Below are positions 22,760-34,460 of a DNA stretch of 64,000 bases, piece by piece. Source of the DNA: Schistocerca nitens (Eukaryota > Arthropoda > Insecta > Orthoptera > Acrididae). Both the position numbers and the translations under genes were made by a program. The notes beneath the pieces are model-generated. The model made no database searches and was not told the origin of the DNA. It saw only the letters and a list, made by a program, of their open reading frames with translations. Within the stretch, counting starts at the first letter, position 1; each line of letters opens with the position of its first letter. The stretch lies in NCBI RefSeq assembly GCF_023898315.1, contig NC_064621.1, forward strand, positions 136,026,521 through 136,090,520, in the 5' to 3' direction.

Positions 22760-25385
22760 GTCAGAAGTTGGAACGTGGTAGGGAAGCAAGAAAATGTCAA
22801 ACGGGAAAAGCTAAGGCTCAATCCAGATACAGTGGCCGTCAGTGAGGTGAAATGGAAAGAACATGGGGATTGCTCGTCAGGCGCTATAGGATAATATCAA
22901 CAGCAGCAAAAAATGGCACTGCGGGTGTAGGATTCGTTATGAAGAGGAAGGTAGGGCCGAGAGTGAGTTACTGCGAACAGTTCAGTGAAAGAGTTGTTCT
23001 TATCACAAACGACAGCAAACCAAAACCGACAATGATAGTTCAGGTGTACATGAAGACGTCCCAAACTGAAGGTGAAGAGACAGAGAAAGTATATGAAGAT
23101 ATTGAACGAGAAATTCAGTACTTAAAGAGAGATGAAAATCTCGTAGTCATGGGGGACTCTAATGCGTTTGTAGAGGAAGGAATAGTAGAAAGGGTTACTG
23201 GAGAGTATGAGCTTGGTACTAGGAAAGAGAGAGAAGAAACACCGAGTTCTTCAATAAATTTCAGCTAGTAATAGCGAATACTCTGTTCAAGTATCACAAG
23301 AGGAGGAGGTATACTTGTAAAAGGCAGGGAGATACGGGGAGATGTCAATTAGATTACATCGTGGGCGGGCAGAGATTCCGAAATCAGATACTGGATTGTA
23401 ACGCAGAAGCAGATATAGATTCAGATGATAATTTAATAGTGATGAGGAGTAGGCTGAAGTTTAAAAGAAGAGTCAGGAAGAATCAATACGCAAATAAATG
23501 GGATACGGAATTAAGAGATACGCTTGAAGTTCTCTAGAGCTGTAGATACTGCGATAAGGAGTAGCTCAGTGGGAAGGTAAGTTGAAGGGAATTGGGCACC
23601 TCTAACAAGGACAATCACAGGAGCTGGATAGAAAACCAGTGGTACAAAGAAGGTAACTGCGAAGAAACCATGAGTAACATAAGAAATACTTCAGTTGATT
23701 AACGAAAGGAAGAAGTATAAAAATGTTCAGGGAAATTCAAGTATATAAAAATATAGATAACTGAGGGACGAAATAAATAGGAAGTGCAGACAATCTGAGG
23801 CAAAATGGCTGCGAGAAAAATATGAAGAAATCTAAAACGAAATTATTGCCGGAACGAGTGACTCAGCATATAGAATAGTAAAAAAACCTTCGATAAATTA
23901 AATGAAAGGGTTAAATTCAGATGAGAGAGCGGATTTGTGGAAAGTTTACATTGGAAGCTCCAACGAGGGGAAGCCTTGTCTGATGACGTGATAGGAGAAG
24001 AAAGAGGAATCGATATAGGGGACAAAGACGATCTAGTGTTGGAATCAGACATTAAAATGGTTTTGGAAGGGTTTAGATCGAATAAGGATGAAGGGATAGA
24101 TAACAGTCCATCAGAATTTCTAAAATAATTTGGTAAAGTCGCAAGAAAACGACTATTCACTATTCTATTCTGTGATAGGAGAAGGAAGAGGAGTCGATAC
24201 AGAAGAGATAGGAGATTCAATACTAGAATAGCAATTTAAAATAGTATTGGAAGACTTAAGATCGAAAAGGCATAATGGATAGATAAAATTTCGCCAGAAT
24301 TTCTAAAATCATTGTGGGAACTAGCCACAGAACGAGTATTCACGTTGATGTGTAGAACGTATGAGTCTGGCGATACACAATCAGACTTCCGGAGACTGCA
24401 AGAGCTGACAATTGCGAGAATCATCGTACAGTTAGCTTAAGAGGTCAAGAATCAAGTTGCTGATAAGAATAACATAAAGAAGAATGGAAAAGAAAATGAT
24501 GGGTGTGTCAGACGATCAGTTTGGCTTCTGGGAAGGTGAGTCACCAGCCACGAAGTTCTGACCTTGCGGCTGATAATGGAAGCAAGACTAAAGAAAAATC
24601 AAGATACGTTCACAGGATTTGTTGACTGGAAAAAGAGTTCACCAATGTCACATGGTGCAATTCTGAGAAAAACATGGGTAAGCCATAGGGTAAGACGAGT
24701 AATACACAACATGTACAAGAGCCAAGAGGGAAAAATAACACAATAAAACACCAAGAACGAAGCCCAAAAGGGTGTTGATAGGGATGTGTCTTTCGCGCCT
24801 ACTGTTCAGTCTATACATTTCAGAAGAATGAAGGAAATGAAAGAAAGGTTTAAGAGTGGAATTAAAATTCGACGTGAAAAGATATCAATGACAAGATTGG
24901 CTGATGACATTGCTGTCCTTAGTGAAAGTGAAGAAGGTTTACAGGATCTGCTGCATGGAATGAACAGTCTAAGGCGTACACAATGACGGACTGAGAGTAA
25001 ATCGAAAAAAGACGAAAGTAATGAAAAGTAGCAGAAATGAGGACAGCGAGAGACATCAGGAATGGTGATCACGAAGTAGATGAAGTTAAGGAATTCCACT
25101 ACCTAGACAATAAAATAATCCGCTACGGACAGAGAAAGGTGGACATAAACAGTAGACTAGCACTGACAAAAAGGGCATTACTGGTCTACAAGGATCAACT
25201 AGTATCAAACTCAAATTGAGGAAGAAATTTCTAAGAATGTACGTTTGGAGCGCAGCACTGTATGGCAGTGAAACCCGAGCTGTAGGGAAACCAGAAAATA
25301 AGAGGTTAGAGGCACTTGGTATGTGTGACGCTGTAGAAGATAAATTTAATATAAAATGTCTGTTAGTAGGTGTAAAAAAGCAAGG
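22760..25385 (+). pseudogene. RTE-type endonuclease/RT polyprotein, broken
   Basis: The N-terminal endonuclease shows a readable VAVSEVKW (catalytic Glu), then an open stretch 22852-23268 with TMIVQVYMKTS and LVVMGDSNAFVEEG (the family GDWNA block). RT traces include DQFGFWEG near 24515, TFTGFVDWKKS near 24610, and the catalytic LADDIAVLSESEEGLQ near 24900 (YADDIALL in relatives). The C-terminal LRKKFLRMYVWSAALYGSE (25220) is typical of insect RTE-like elements. Stops and frameshifts occur throughout, so no function remains. Confidence 0.8.
23988..24320 (+). repeat. Diverged tandem duplication inside the RTE LINE
   Basis: 23988-24127 and 24172-24316 both start gtgataggagaag and end with the motif encoding PEFLK (cagaatttctaaaat). 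They are clearly related but well diverged. Confidence 0.75.
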
Positions 25386-25390
25386 TGAAT

Positions 25391-26635
25391 ATTTGTGTTT
25401 TACTTGTTTTATAGAACTTTAAAATGGCATAACGTAGTCCCGAAACATGTAGTGTTACAGAGGTCACTCGTTTCCGGAAACTGGTGTGTAATCATCTCCA
25501 TACTGATACCTGATGCAGCTGTACTGTGGCTTCACAAAATAGCAGCTATTGCTCACGACATAAAACGAGACTACGTAGCACATATTTACAGAAAAAGAGA
25601 CACGCAGTTTTTTCATTTAAGTGGTAATTACAGTTACAAATTTATTCTAAGTGTACACTGAGGCATGCTCGGTAGTTCTTAAGCTATTGTAAACACGCGT
25701 CGTCAAAGAGAAAATCAATTTACGTTTATCACATTACTGCACTCAAGATACGCAGAAGTCAGGGATTACACGATACTCTTCTTATTTGATTTTGTGAAAA
25801 ACGTACAGGGCGTCCCACCAGGAAGGTCGATCTTCAGGGAAATGACAGGAAGGATCATTCGAAACATAAAGTCTAGTAGACGGAGTCTAAAATGCTCACC
25901 TTAAGAGCTGTGACCACTTTTTCAGTATTAGAAGAGATGTGATTCACAGTAACGAAGATGAGAAAGTGCTCATAGCTTTTAAGGTATGCACTTTAAAGCC
26001 CATGGATTACTTTTTTTTCGTCAATACCACCACCTCTCAAACTAGAGAAAGCAAAGAAATTGCACTAGAAGAAATTTGCTTCAAACTCATGTGTTGGTTT
26101 AAAAAATAGATATATTAAGCATGAAAAAATTTCATTAACGAATAAATGTATTAGAAAGCGGTAATTAGTATGCCAGGTTCCTTGAACAGACCTCTGCACC
26201 ACGTTCTTGTGTTCACATCATAAATGATTCGTATTACGCGCTTTAGGACTTTCGAGGCTTTAGCTGGCTTGATTAATTTCCCTTAAGATGATGCCGTATG
26301 ATATTACGGATTAAAAGCAAGCGAAGTATTGTAGCTTTATTCTTTCCATTTTACCTACGTCTGACAAGATCAACGCTGTGGAGGAAAATTTGTGTAGTGT
26401 GCTCTACGTACATTTATCCAAGAATTTAATACTGTCAATCACTTCTATCTTCTTGTCGTCATACATAACGCAAAAGGGAGGAACCTCTTACTAGCTCTGA
26501 AGTGCACATAGAGTGTTTGTTCAAAGTTTAGTGACAAAGAATTGGTTAAGAACCATTTATTAATGTCCATGAAAATATCCATAACCAACCTTTCTTAAAC
26601 TGCACTTGATTTGCTATTTATTGAAATGTTTATAA
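25391..26635. other. No gene seen; possible transposon end
   Basis: AT-rich. At 25804 acagggcgtccca begins a stretch that resembles the terminus of a repeat family I have seen in locust sequence, continuing to about 26000. I cannot find its partner end, so it is not called as an element. Confidence 0.35.
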
Positions 26636-26639
26636 CTGC

Positions 26640-26850
26640 GTAATATGCAAGCAAACTTGGCATCTGGTATGATTCCTTATGCCAGTTCATCAATATATTC
26701 AGTAAAATGTGCGAGGGCTAATATGGGGACTTGTGGGACTCCACATGTAATTAGTCTTCAGTCGGATGCTAATTGACTAATTAATACAGGACTCTTTCCT
26801 ATAGACACCCTTTGCTTCCTGTCTGAGAGATACGATTTGAACCAGTTTTG
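26640..26850 (-). pseudogene. LINE RT fragment, minus strand
   Basis: The minus strand reads QNWFKSYLSDRKQRVSIG, then ITCGVPQVPILALAHF (the GVPQGSILGPLLF block with changes) and GIIPDAKFACIL. This is the middle of a non-LTR RT, CR1/Jockey-like. Neighbouring sequence to either side may belong to the same element but is too decayed to read. Confidence 0.7.
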
Positions 26851-26859
26851 GTGCGTTTC

Positions 26860-28614
26860 CTGTTACACTGTATTTGGAAGTCATTAATGAAAATTACAGG
26901 TTGTAACAATACCACCACTTACAAAGTAGGTTAGAAATCAGATTAATAATGCTGCTCACGCAGCATATGTTCGCTTTATCGGCAACAAAGTTATTGACTG
27001 TGGATGGTATCGTCAGAATGGAAATAATGAAGTCACTGTAAAAAAAGTCATTAATTTTGGCACTTATCTTGAATGGATTCCCACGTAGATTTCTTCAAAG
27101 TTGTTATGGCTCATCTTGTTGATTCTAGGGTGATTCCACTTTGACTGCTAGAAGGTCCAGATCTATATTTTAGCAATATTTGAAGACCTAACAAATGCGT
27201 TTTTCAGGAAATTCTTAATGATCAAACAATCCCTGATCAGAACAATGGTATTGTAGAAATAATTTTTGACTTGGTGTTCACGATCCACTTTTTTATTAGA
27301 CTTCTTGTAAATTTACATATACTCCTAATTGACACATCATCAAGAAAACAGTTTTGTATCAATCTTCATATATTTAATTTCCACTTTAACCGAACACAAG
27401 ACTTGACTGTTCTTTTGCAAAGCGAAAAAACAACTTCTGCAAAGTGAAACAACGACTGCTCTGTGCGCATTCACGCCAAAACGGTTACAAGTAAGTCAAA
27501 GATTATGACAGTCTCACAGAAATGAATACACACAAGAACCATATCACTGTAATATATTGATACATCGGAGCAACTATACATTAATAAAACCAAATGTGAA
27601 TATTGTCACAAAAATATGTTACTTCGCAGAAAAGTGGTACTATATTACTGGTATCGAGAACTGGGATTGGAGTGCCGTAATGGTCACGTAAATAACGAAC
27701 CAGTACAAGGTCTAATTGTAGAAGTCAGAAAAGAGCTAACTTGTTCGGAGTTTCGGCCCTTTCGTGAACGGCCAGACTAACAGCGTTTAGCACATTTTGC
27801 AAAGAGCTCGTGTGGCACTGTGCGTTCGCATTCGCGTCGCTGGAGAATCGTCGAGTACTCGCCGAGGGGCTGTCAGACACCGTTCGACGAATTTCGGGGA
27901 GTGCGGCCGTGGGGGCGGCGACACGGTCCCAGGGGATGTGGCGAAAATAACTGAGTTGAGAATTGTTTCCGGGTTAACTTTATAACACACCAGAGGTTGG
28001 CCAGAAATGGACGGGGCGGCACGGAGAAATGGCTCGGCACATCGACGGAGCAGCGGAGAGGAGGGTCTGAGGAGAGGAAAGCCGAGATGCGGCAGGGCGG
28101 AGGAGGAGGGACGTGTCCCGGCGAGGCAGTTTTCGCGTCACGTAGCGCTGCCTCGTGCGTGACGCGTGCGTGCGTGGGCGGCGCCGACAGCTGTCACTGC
28201 GCAGAGCCGTCCCGTGCCTGGTCTTCGCTGTGTTGAGGAACCCGAGTCAGCGTAACGTCGGCGTTCTCCAGGCCAACCACGTACGACGAACCGGTTTAAC
28301 ATACTGAAAAGAAAATGCAGCTGATCTATGAAAAGTTTTGCAAGTAGATTAATTGGGAAAGAATACTGGAGACTTGCAGAGACTAGGCACAAAACCAGGT
28401 CATATTGCGTCGTTGACCAGACCGGGAACGAATCGGCGTGGAAGATCAACGACAGTGGGCTTGAACACAGGCCAGCCTGCGTGTGGTTTCTGGCGGTTCC
28501 CCATGCTCCTTTAGGCAAATGCAGGGCTGGTCCCCAAATTCCGTCTCTGAGAATACGAGACAGAAAAAGTTAAAACGGTGGCGCACGAAATTATCCAGCA
28601 TTTGTTTAGGCATT
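26860..28614. other. No gene seen; GC-rich island at about 27780-28260
   Basis: The left part is AT-rich. From 27780 to 28260 the sequence is GC- and CpG-rich with gcgtgcgtgcgtgggcggcg near 28163, contrasting strongly with both sides. It could be a host promoter or 5' exon. I see no coding frame to support that. Confidence 0.35.
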
Positions 28615-28627
28615 AATTTTTTGGGTT

Positions 28628-28941
28628 GAAACTTCCTGGCAGATTAAAACTGTGTGCCAGACCGAGACTCGAACTCGGGACCTTTGCCATTCGCGGGCAA
28701 GGGCTCTAACAGGTTCGCAGGAGAGCCTCTGTAGAGTTTGAAAGGCAGGAGACGAGATACTGGAAGAAGTAAAGCTGTGAGGACGGGGCGAGAGTCGTGC
28801 TTGGGTAGCTCAGTTGGTAGAGCACTTCCCCGCGAAACGTTAAAGTACCGAGTTCGAGTCTCGGTCCGGCACACAGTTTTAATCTGCCAGGAAGTTTCAT
28901 ATCAGCGCACACTCCGCTTCAGAGTTAAAATCTCACTCTGG
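28628..28941. repeat. Palindromic tRNA-headed SINE dimer, copy 1
   Basis: Two tRNA-like units lie head to head: an antisense unit at 28628-28712, truncated inside the tRNA part, and a sense unit to about 28900 (tagctcagttggtagagc at 28807, B box gagttcgagtctcgg at 28850). Both outer ends carry gaaacttcctggcagatt or its inverse. A perfect 13-bp duplication aattttttgggtt flanks the whole unit (28615-28627 and 28942-28954), so it inserted as one piece. Confidence 0.88.
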
Positions 28942-29049
28942 AATTTTTTGGGTTATCAGTTGTTATATGGGTGTTAGGTTGGCAGAAGTCATAGTAGTTC
29001 AGGGAGATTAGTTCCTTTTATTTCTGAATGCACTGTTTTTGTATCGTTC

Positions 29050-30182
29050 CAAGATGGTTGGCAAAGGAAGACGGAATGTTGAACAGTTGTGGAAACTGTG
29101 TTACTTTTTCATGAAACGGAAAGTGCGTCACTTCTACAGAGGCGGTTTCGTGCATATTTTAAAACTAGGTGGTCGCCCATATTTAAAACAATATGTAGAC
29201 TTTGCGGAACATTTTACATTGAGAGGAAGCGCGAACGGCTTGGCGAGTCCGTTCTCCGCAGCATGGCGAAGGTGTCAGAGCAGCACTATTAAGAAGCCCA
29301 GGCAAATCAACAAGGGAAACAGTAGCACAGCTGAGATTTCTCGACGATCTGTACAGCGAATTTGAAAAGCTCATTTGCATTTCTGTGCACATAAAACAAC
29401 AATGTTGCCTAAATTAACGACGGGCAACAAACATCGAAGAATGTCATTCGCTGAATCGGCTGTGAATCAAGGCTTATTATGGAACAATGTTTGGATTTCA
29501 GACGCACATTTTCACCTCTATGTGCGCTTTTGGGCTTTCGAGAATCCAAACGTGTTTTATGAAAAGGGGCATCACGCTCTATGAATGAGTTCAAATGGTT
29601 CAAATGACTGAGCACTATTGGACTTAACATCTGAGGTCATCACACCCCTAGACGGAGAACCACTTAAACCTAACTAACCTAATGACATCACACATATCCA
29701 TGCCCGAGGCAGGATTCGAACCTGCAGCCGTAGCAGTCGCGCGGTTCCGGACTGAAACGCCTAGAACCGCTCGGCTAGGAATTTAGTGTGTGGGCCGCTA
29801 TCTCAAATCACTGGGTAATGGGGCCATTCTTTTTTGAACATACAGTGAACAGGGAACGTTACCTTTTGCTGCGTAATAATTTTGTTCCTAGGCTTCTTGC
29901 AAACGGATTTCAGTTAACTGGTTCGTGCTGGATGGAGCCAAACCCCGCACAGCTAACGTTGTCTTGAAATTCCTGCATGAAACTTTTAAGGCAAACGTCA
30001 TTTCAGATAAATTTCCTAATCATTTCGCGTGTACACAAAACTGGATCCCGAAGAGTCCTGACTTCGACCGATATGACTTTTTTCTATGGGAATTTCTAAA
30101 AGGAAAGGTTTTACATAAACATCCTCTTGTAGTGACGGAACTGCGAGTGCTGCTAACTGAGGCGTACAACGAACTAATCTAG
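29050..30182 (+). pseudogene. Tc1/mariner-type transposase remnant, split by a SINE
   Basis: Successive frames give an N-terminal HTH region (LLQRRFRAYFKTRW near 29120), the first catalytic block as NNVWISDAHFHLYVRFWAFE (29480), then, after the SINE at 29588-29778, VWAAISNHWVMGPFFFE (29790). MLDGAKPRTANVVLKFLHE (29925) holds the second Asp and SPDFDRYDFFLWEFLKGKV (30050) the third region. The order and spacing match insect elements with a DEAHFH-type first block; here that motif is SDAHFH. The many stops and frameshifts show it is old. No terminal repeats were identified. Confidence 0.8.
29588..29778 (-). repeat. SINE-A copy 4
   Basis: Minus-strand SINE-A with head at the right (ctagaaccgctcggc) and B box at 29711-29726. 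It interrupts the transposase remnant between PNVFYEKGHHAL and VWAAISNH. The flanks gaatgagt and gaatttagt suggest an imperfect duplication. Confidence 0.88.
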
Positions 30183-30529
30183 GGTATGTGTCGGCTAGGA
30201 ATTCAAACACAGCACGTCTGTTAAAAATGTTCCCAGACGTGTTTGGGGTCATTCTGAATAGCATTATAAGCAGAACATAGTCTTCAATTTTCTACAGTAA
30301 CAAATGTTGGGTGATTTCGTTATTACAGTTACATACAGATGGCGCGTATGACTTCCATCATTCAGGATACCTTGACGACCATGACGTCAGGATGGCATCT
30401 GGCCACAAAGTCAAATAATAAAATTTTTCGAAACCCAAAAAAGCGAGTCCTGTACTAAAAGGGAGGAACGCTGCGTAAAATAAAGGAAAAAGAAGGATGG
30501 AAAGAAGACTGTAGCTTAAGGTAGTTTAA

Positions 30530-32228
30530 CGTCTAGAGGAACGGAAGGTTCCAAATGATTGGAAAAGAGCACAGGTAGTTCCAGTTTTCAAGAAGGGTCG
30601 TCGAGCAGATGCGCAAAACTGTAGACCTATATCTCTGACATCGATCTGTTGTAGAATTTTAGAACACGTTTTTTGCTCGCAGATCATGTCATTTCTGGAA
30701 ACCCAGAATCTACTCTGTCGGAATCGACGTGGATTCCGGAAACAGCGATCGTGTGAGACCCAACTCGCTTTGTTCATGAGACCCAGAAAATATTAGATAC
30801 AGGCTCCCAGGTAGATGCCATTTTCCTTGACTTCCAGAAGGCATTCGATACACCTCCGCACTGTCGCCTGATAAACATAGTAAGAGCCTACGGAATATCA
30901 TACCAGATGTGTGGCTGGATTGAAGAGATTTTAGCAAACAGAACACAGCATTTCCAGAATGAGATTTTCACTCTGCAGCGGAGTATGCGCTGATATGAAA
31001 CTTCCTGGCAGATTAAAACTGTGTGCCTGACCGAGACTCGAACTCGGGACCTTTGCCTTTCGCGGGCAAGTGCTCTACCAACTGAGCTACCGAAGCACGA
31101 CTCACGCCCGGTACTCACAGCTTTACTTCTGCCAGTATCTCGTCTCCTACCTTCCAAACTTTACAGAAGCTCTCCTGCGAACCTTGCAGAACTAGCACTC
31201 CTGAAAGAAAGGATATAGCGAAGACATGGCTTAGCCACAGCCTGGGGGTTCGCAGGAGAGCTTCTGTAAAGTTTGGAAGGTAGGAGACGAGATACTGGCA
31301 GAAGTAAAGCTGTGAGTACCGGGCGTGAGTCGTGCTTCGGTAGCTCAGATGGTAGAGCACTTGCCCGCGAAAGGCAAAGGTCCCGAGTTCGAGTCTCGGT
31401 CGGGCACACAGTTTTAATCTGCCAGGAAGTTTCAGAACACAGCATGTTGTTCTTAATGGGGAGACATCTACAGACGTTAAAGTAACCTCTGGCGAGCCAG
31501 AGGGGAGTGTTATGGGACCATTGCTTTTCACTATATATATAATTGACCTAGTAGATAGTGTCGGAAGTTCCATGCGACTTTTCACGGATGAAGCTGTAGT
31601 ATACAGAGAAGTTGCAGCATTAGAAAATTGCAGCGAAATGCAGGAAGAACTGCAGCGGATAGGCACTTGGTGCAGGGAGTGGCATCTGACCTTTAACATA
31701 GACAAATGTAATGTACTGCAAATACATAGAAAGAAGGATCCTTTATTGTATGATTATATGATAGCGGAACAAACACTGCTAGCAGTCACTTCTGTAAAAT
31801 ATCTGGGACTATGCGTACGGAACGATTTGAGGTGGAATGATCATATAAAATTAATTGTTGGTAAGGCGGGTGCCAGGTTGAGATTCATTGGGAGAGTCCT
31901 TAGAAAATGTAGTCCATCATCAAAGGAGGTGGCTTACAAAACACACGTTCGACCTATACTTGAGTATTGCTCATCAGTGTGGGATCCGTACCAGGTCGGG
32001 TTGACAGAGGAGATAGAGAAGATCCAAAGAAGAGCGGCGCGTTTCGTCACAGGGTTATCTGGTAAGCTTCATAGCGTTACGGAGATGTTTAGCAAACTCA
32101 AGTGGCAGACTCTGCAAGAGAGGCGCTCTGCATCGCGGTGTAGCTTACTGTCCAGGTTTCGAGAGGGTGCGTTTCTGGATGAGGTATCGAATATATTGCT
32201 TCCCCTCCAGAGGAGATCACGAATGTAA
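30530..32228 (+). pseudogene. CR1-type reverse transcriptase, broken
   Basis: Before the insert: VPNDWKRAQVVPVFKKG, CRPISLTSICCRILE and GFRKQRSCETQ, which are RT motifs 1-2. After the insert the frame 31512-32228 is open for 238 codons: MGPLLFTIYIIDL, then RLFTDEAVVYREV where the family has FADDAV, so the catalytic pair is altered to T-D-E. It continues with VKYLGLCVRNDLRWNDHI, AYKTHVRPILEYCSSVWDP and KIQRRAARFV, all characteristic of the CR1/Jockey C-terminal half. Several frameshifts before 31500 and the catalytic change make it non-functional. Confidence 0.85.
30952..31432. repeat. Palindromic tRNA-headed SINE dimer, copy 2
   Basis: A nearly perfect inverted repeat: left arm 30997-31183, right arm 31247-31432, with a 63-bp loop. 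Each arm holds a tRNA-like unit (right arm: tagctcagatggtagagc at about 31342, B box gagttcgagtctcgg at about 31384). An extra 45 bp (ttccagaatgagattttc...) sits only at the left end. The perfect duplication cagaacacagcat at 30939-30951 and 31433-31445 proves insertion of the whole unit into the CR1 LINE. Confidence 0.92.
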
Positions 32229-32711
32229 AATTAGAGATTCGAGCGCGCGCGGGGGCTTTCCGGCAGTCGTTCTTCCCGCGAACCATACGCGAGTGGAACA
32301 GGAAAGGGAGGTAATGACAGTGGCACATAAAGTGCCCTCCGCCACACACCGTTGGGTGGCTTGTGGAGTGTAAATGTAGGCGTAAATGTAGACGTAGACA
32401 GTGCGGTGTAGAGGAAAATACAGGTTAGACACACTGCTTTGAAAGTTTATGACTTCCATATCTTTAAGCATTAGTACATATAACTGATGTCATTAGAAGT
32501 TTCGCCTGATTACAGAGTGATAATACGATGATTTTCTTAACATAAGTTTCAGCTTCAGCAAACTGTGTATAGTGCTCCCTGTCTAAAAAACGGACTAGGT
32601 GACTTGCTTTAGAAAAACACTGTTGTCGTCGCATGAAATATATCTGTGTGTGTAGCCAGGGCTCAAGCGGAAACTCGAGCTGCTGAAACTCCTCCGATTA
32701 TCGGTTGGTAA

Positions 32712-33690
32712 TACACTGATGAGCAAAAACATTACGAGTATCTCCTTAACAGCGTGTTGGTTCACCTTTTGTGACGCAATACGGAAACGATTCTGTGTGG
32801 CATGGATTGGATAAGCCGGTGGTAGGTTTCTAGAGGTGCGTGACTCCAGATATCTACGCACAGGGCACGCAACTCTCGAAAATTACGAGCAGGTGGTTCG
32901 TGCGCGCGCAGCTGGTACCAGATAACATTCCAGATGTGTTCCGTCAGGGACACATAGGCGAATTTGGAGGCCAAGACCTGAACACGAGTTGACTTTCGCG
33001 CTTCTCCATTAGGGCGCGATTATGAAATTGTGACACGTGCAGTTATCGCGCTGGAGAAAGCTCGTGGAGATGTTGACGTAGTTCACATCTATGATGGCGT
33101 CTTCGTTTAACACCACAGGTCTCATGGATGTCCACGTGAATGCGCCCCATCGTGAACCATTGCCCCCGTCGATCTGTGTCCGTGACACGATGCAGGTTTC
33201 AGGAGCCGTTCGCCTGTGCTCACTGCACCACCATTGTCACTGTCGTCAGATATACCACGGATGGCCGCCTGCTCTGTTCTACAGAGCGTGTAAGCCTTTG
33301 GTCAGCACTATCTGTGGTGAGACGTGGGCGTCAAACAACGTGTTGCCTACTGGTGATTTCAGCGTCCTTCAGCCACACTTCATAGATGTTCACGACAGTG
33401 GCACGGGGACATCCTGCCAGCTTCGGTGTTCCCGAGATGCTGGTCGTTGGGCGCAGGGCCGTAACAATCTGACCTTAGTCGAAGTTGTTTACGTCTGTGG
33501 ATTTGCCTATCTTGGGCTCGTATCGGCGCTAGAATGATTCCCCAGTCGTCTCTGTTCCGCTTATCTACTTTCCTTACAGCTTCACGTGACCCGCAGTTCT
33601 ATCACGTGGCATTCACTGTGGTGATTGGCGGTCGTCACGTTGTTGTTGTACAGGTATAGGTAGAAATAATTAACTATGAAATTTTTATGG
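32712..33690 (-). mobile_element. Tc1-like transposon remnant
   Basis: The left end acactgatgagcaaaaacat resembles a known insect Tc1-family terminus (as I recall it). The minus strand encodes the transposase C-terminus (32974-32762: SLTEHIWNVIWYQLRAHEPP, then LIQSMPHRIVSVL), with the third catalytic Glu in TEHIW. Upstream (32975-33540) is related but unreadable. The right inverted terminus was not found. Confidence 0.75.
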
Positions 33691-33944
33691 CGCTAGGCTG
33701 AATTATGGATAGCCAGGTAGTACGCAGTAGGCTGTGTAACGTTATTACAACCGTGCAACATACTTTTCCTTTAATATGTGGTGATATTTAAAGACTGTAA
33801 CTTAAGACATGGTGTCTACGGAGCTTTAGCAACTGATCATTGCTTTCCACTGCTGACTGGGGCGTAGTATGAGGTATTGTTTCATCAATGGCTGTTAGAT
33901 CATCAAATTTTGGTCTGTAACTGGTTTAACTGTATCAACTTACA

Positions 33945-34193
33945 GATGATGAAGTCCCATACTACTTGAACGATGCGGGGTACCCGCACCGCCGTACTAG
34001 GCAATGTCCTAGTGGAGGTGGTTTGCCTTTGCCTTCCTCCGACAGTAATGGGGATGAACGATGATGATGAAGACGACACAACAACACCCAGTCATCTCGA
34101 GGCAGGTGAAAATCCCTGACCCCGCCGGGGATCCAACCCGGGACCCCGTGCTCGGGAAGTGAGAAAGCTACCGCGAGACCACGAGCGGCGGAC
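33945..34193 (-). repeat. SINE-D copy 2, complete
   Basis: Minus strand: tRNA-like head cgctcgtggtctcgcggtag, B box near 34130-34142, body with tcatcatcatcg, ending near gatgatgaagtcccat. A perfect 13-bp duplication gtatcaacttaca lies at 33932-33944 and 34194-34206. Confidence 0.9.
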
Positions 34194-34248
34194 GTATCAA
34201 CTTACAAACAATCCAGTTACATATACAAGTGATGGTGATGACATGTTG

Positions 34249-34449
34249 GCCGCGCGGTATTAGCCGAGCGGTCTTAGGCGCTGCAGCCATGGACTGTGCG
34301 GCTGCTCCCAGCGGAGGCTCGAGTCCTCCCTCGGGCATGGGTGTGTTTATTTGTCCTTAGGATAATTTAGGTTAAGTAGTGTGTAAGCTTAGGGACTGAT
34401 GACCTTAGCAGTTAAGTCCCATAAGATTTCACACCTATTTGAACATTTC
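34249..34449 (+). repeat. SINE-B copy 3, complete
   Basis: Complete head, central domain and 3' end. Duplicated target atgacatg(t/c)tg at 34238-34248 and 34450-34460, one mismatch. Confidence 0.92.
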
Positions 34450-34460
34450 ATGACATGCTG

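Larger units (their letters stand above)
22680..25390 (+). mobile_element. RTE-type LINE, decayed
   Basis: Order on the plus strand is endonuclease (22760-23470), linker, RT (24440-25110) and C-terminal part (25215-25385). The endonuclease-like protein resembles the family often annotated as craniofacial development protein 2-like, which is derived from RTE/BovB elements. An internal duplication lies at 23988-24320. Ends are approximate. Confidence 0.78.
30505..32402 (+). mobile_element. CR1-type LINE, 5'-truncated, split by a SINE dimer
   Basis: RT and C-terminal coding sequence run from about 30530 to 32228 and are interrupted at 30952-31432. The 3' end finishes in short repeats (taaatgtaggcg, taaatgtagacg, tagaca), the kind of microsatellite-like terminus typical of CR1 elements rather than poly(A). 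Confidence 0.82.

Noticed and set aside
28797-28871. Possible functional tRNA gene (also 31324-31409)
   Set aside because: The stems are imperfect, the anticodon loop lacks the usual T at position 33, and both lie inside dispersed SINE dimers with target duplications.
33141-33540. Plus-strand open frames near 33.1-33.5 kb
   Set aside because: They are antisense to a decayed Tc1-like transposase whose C-terminus is readable on the minus strand.
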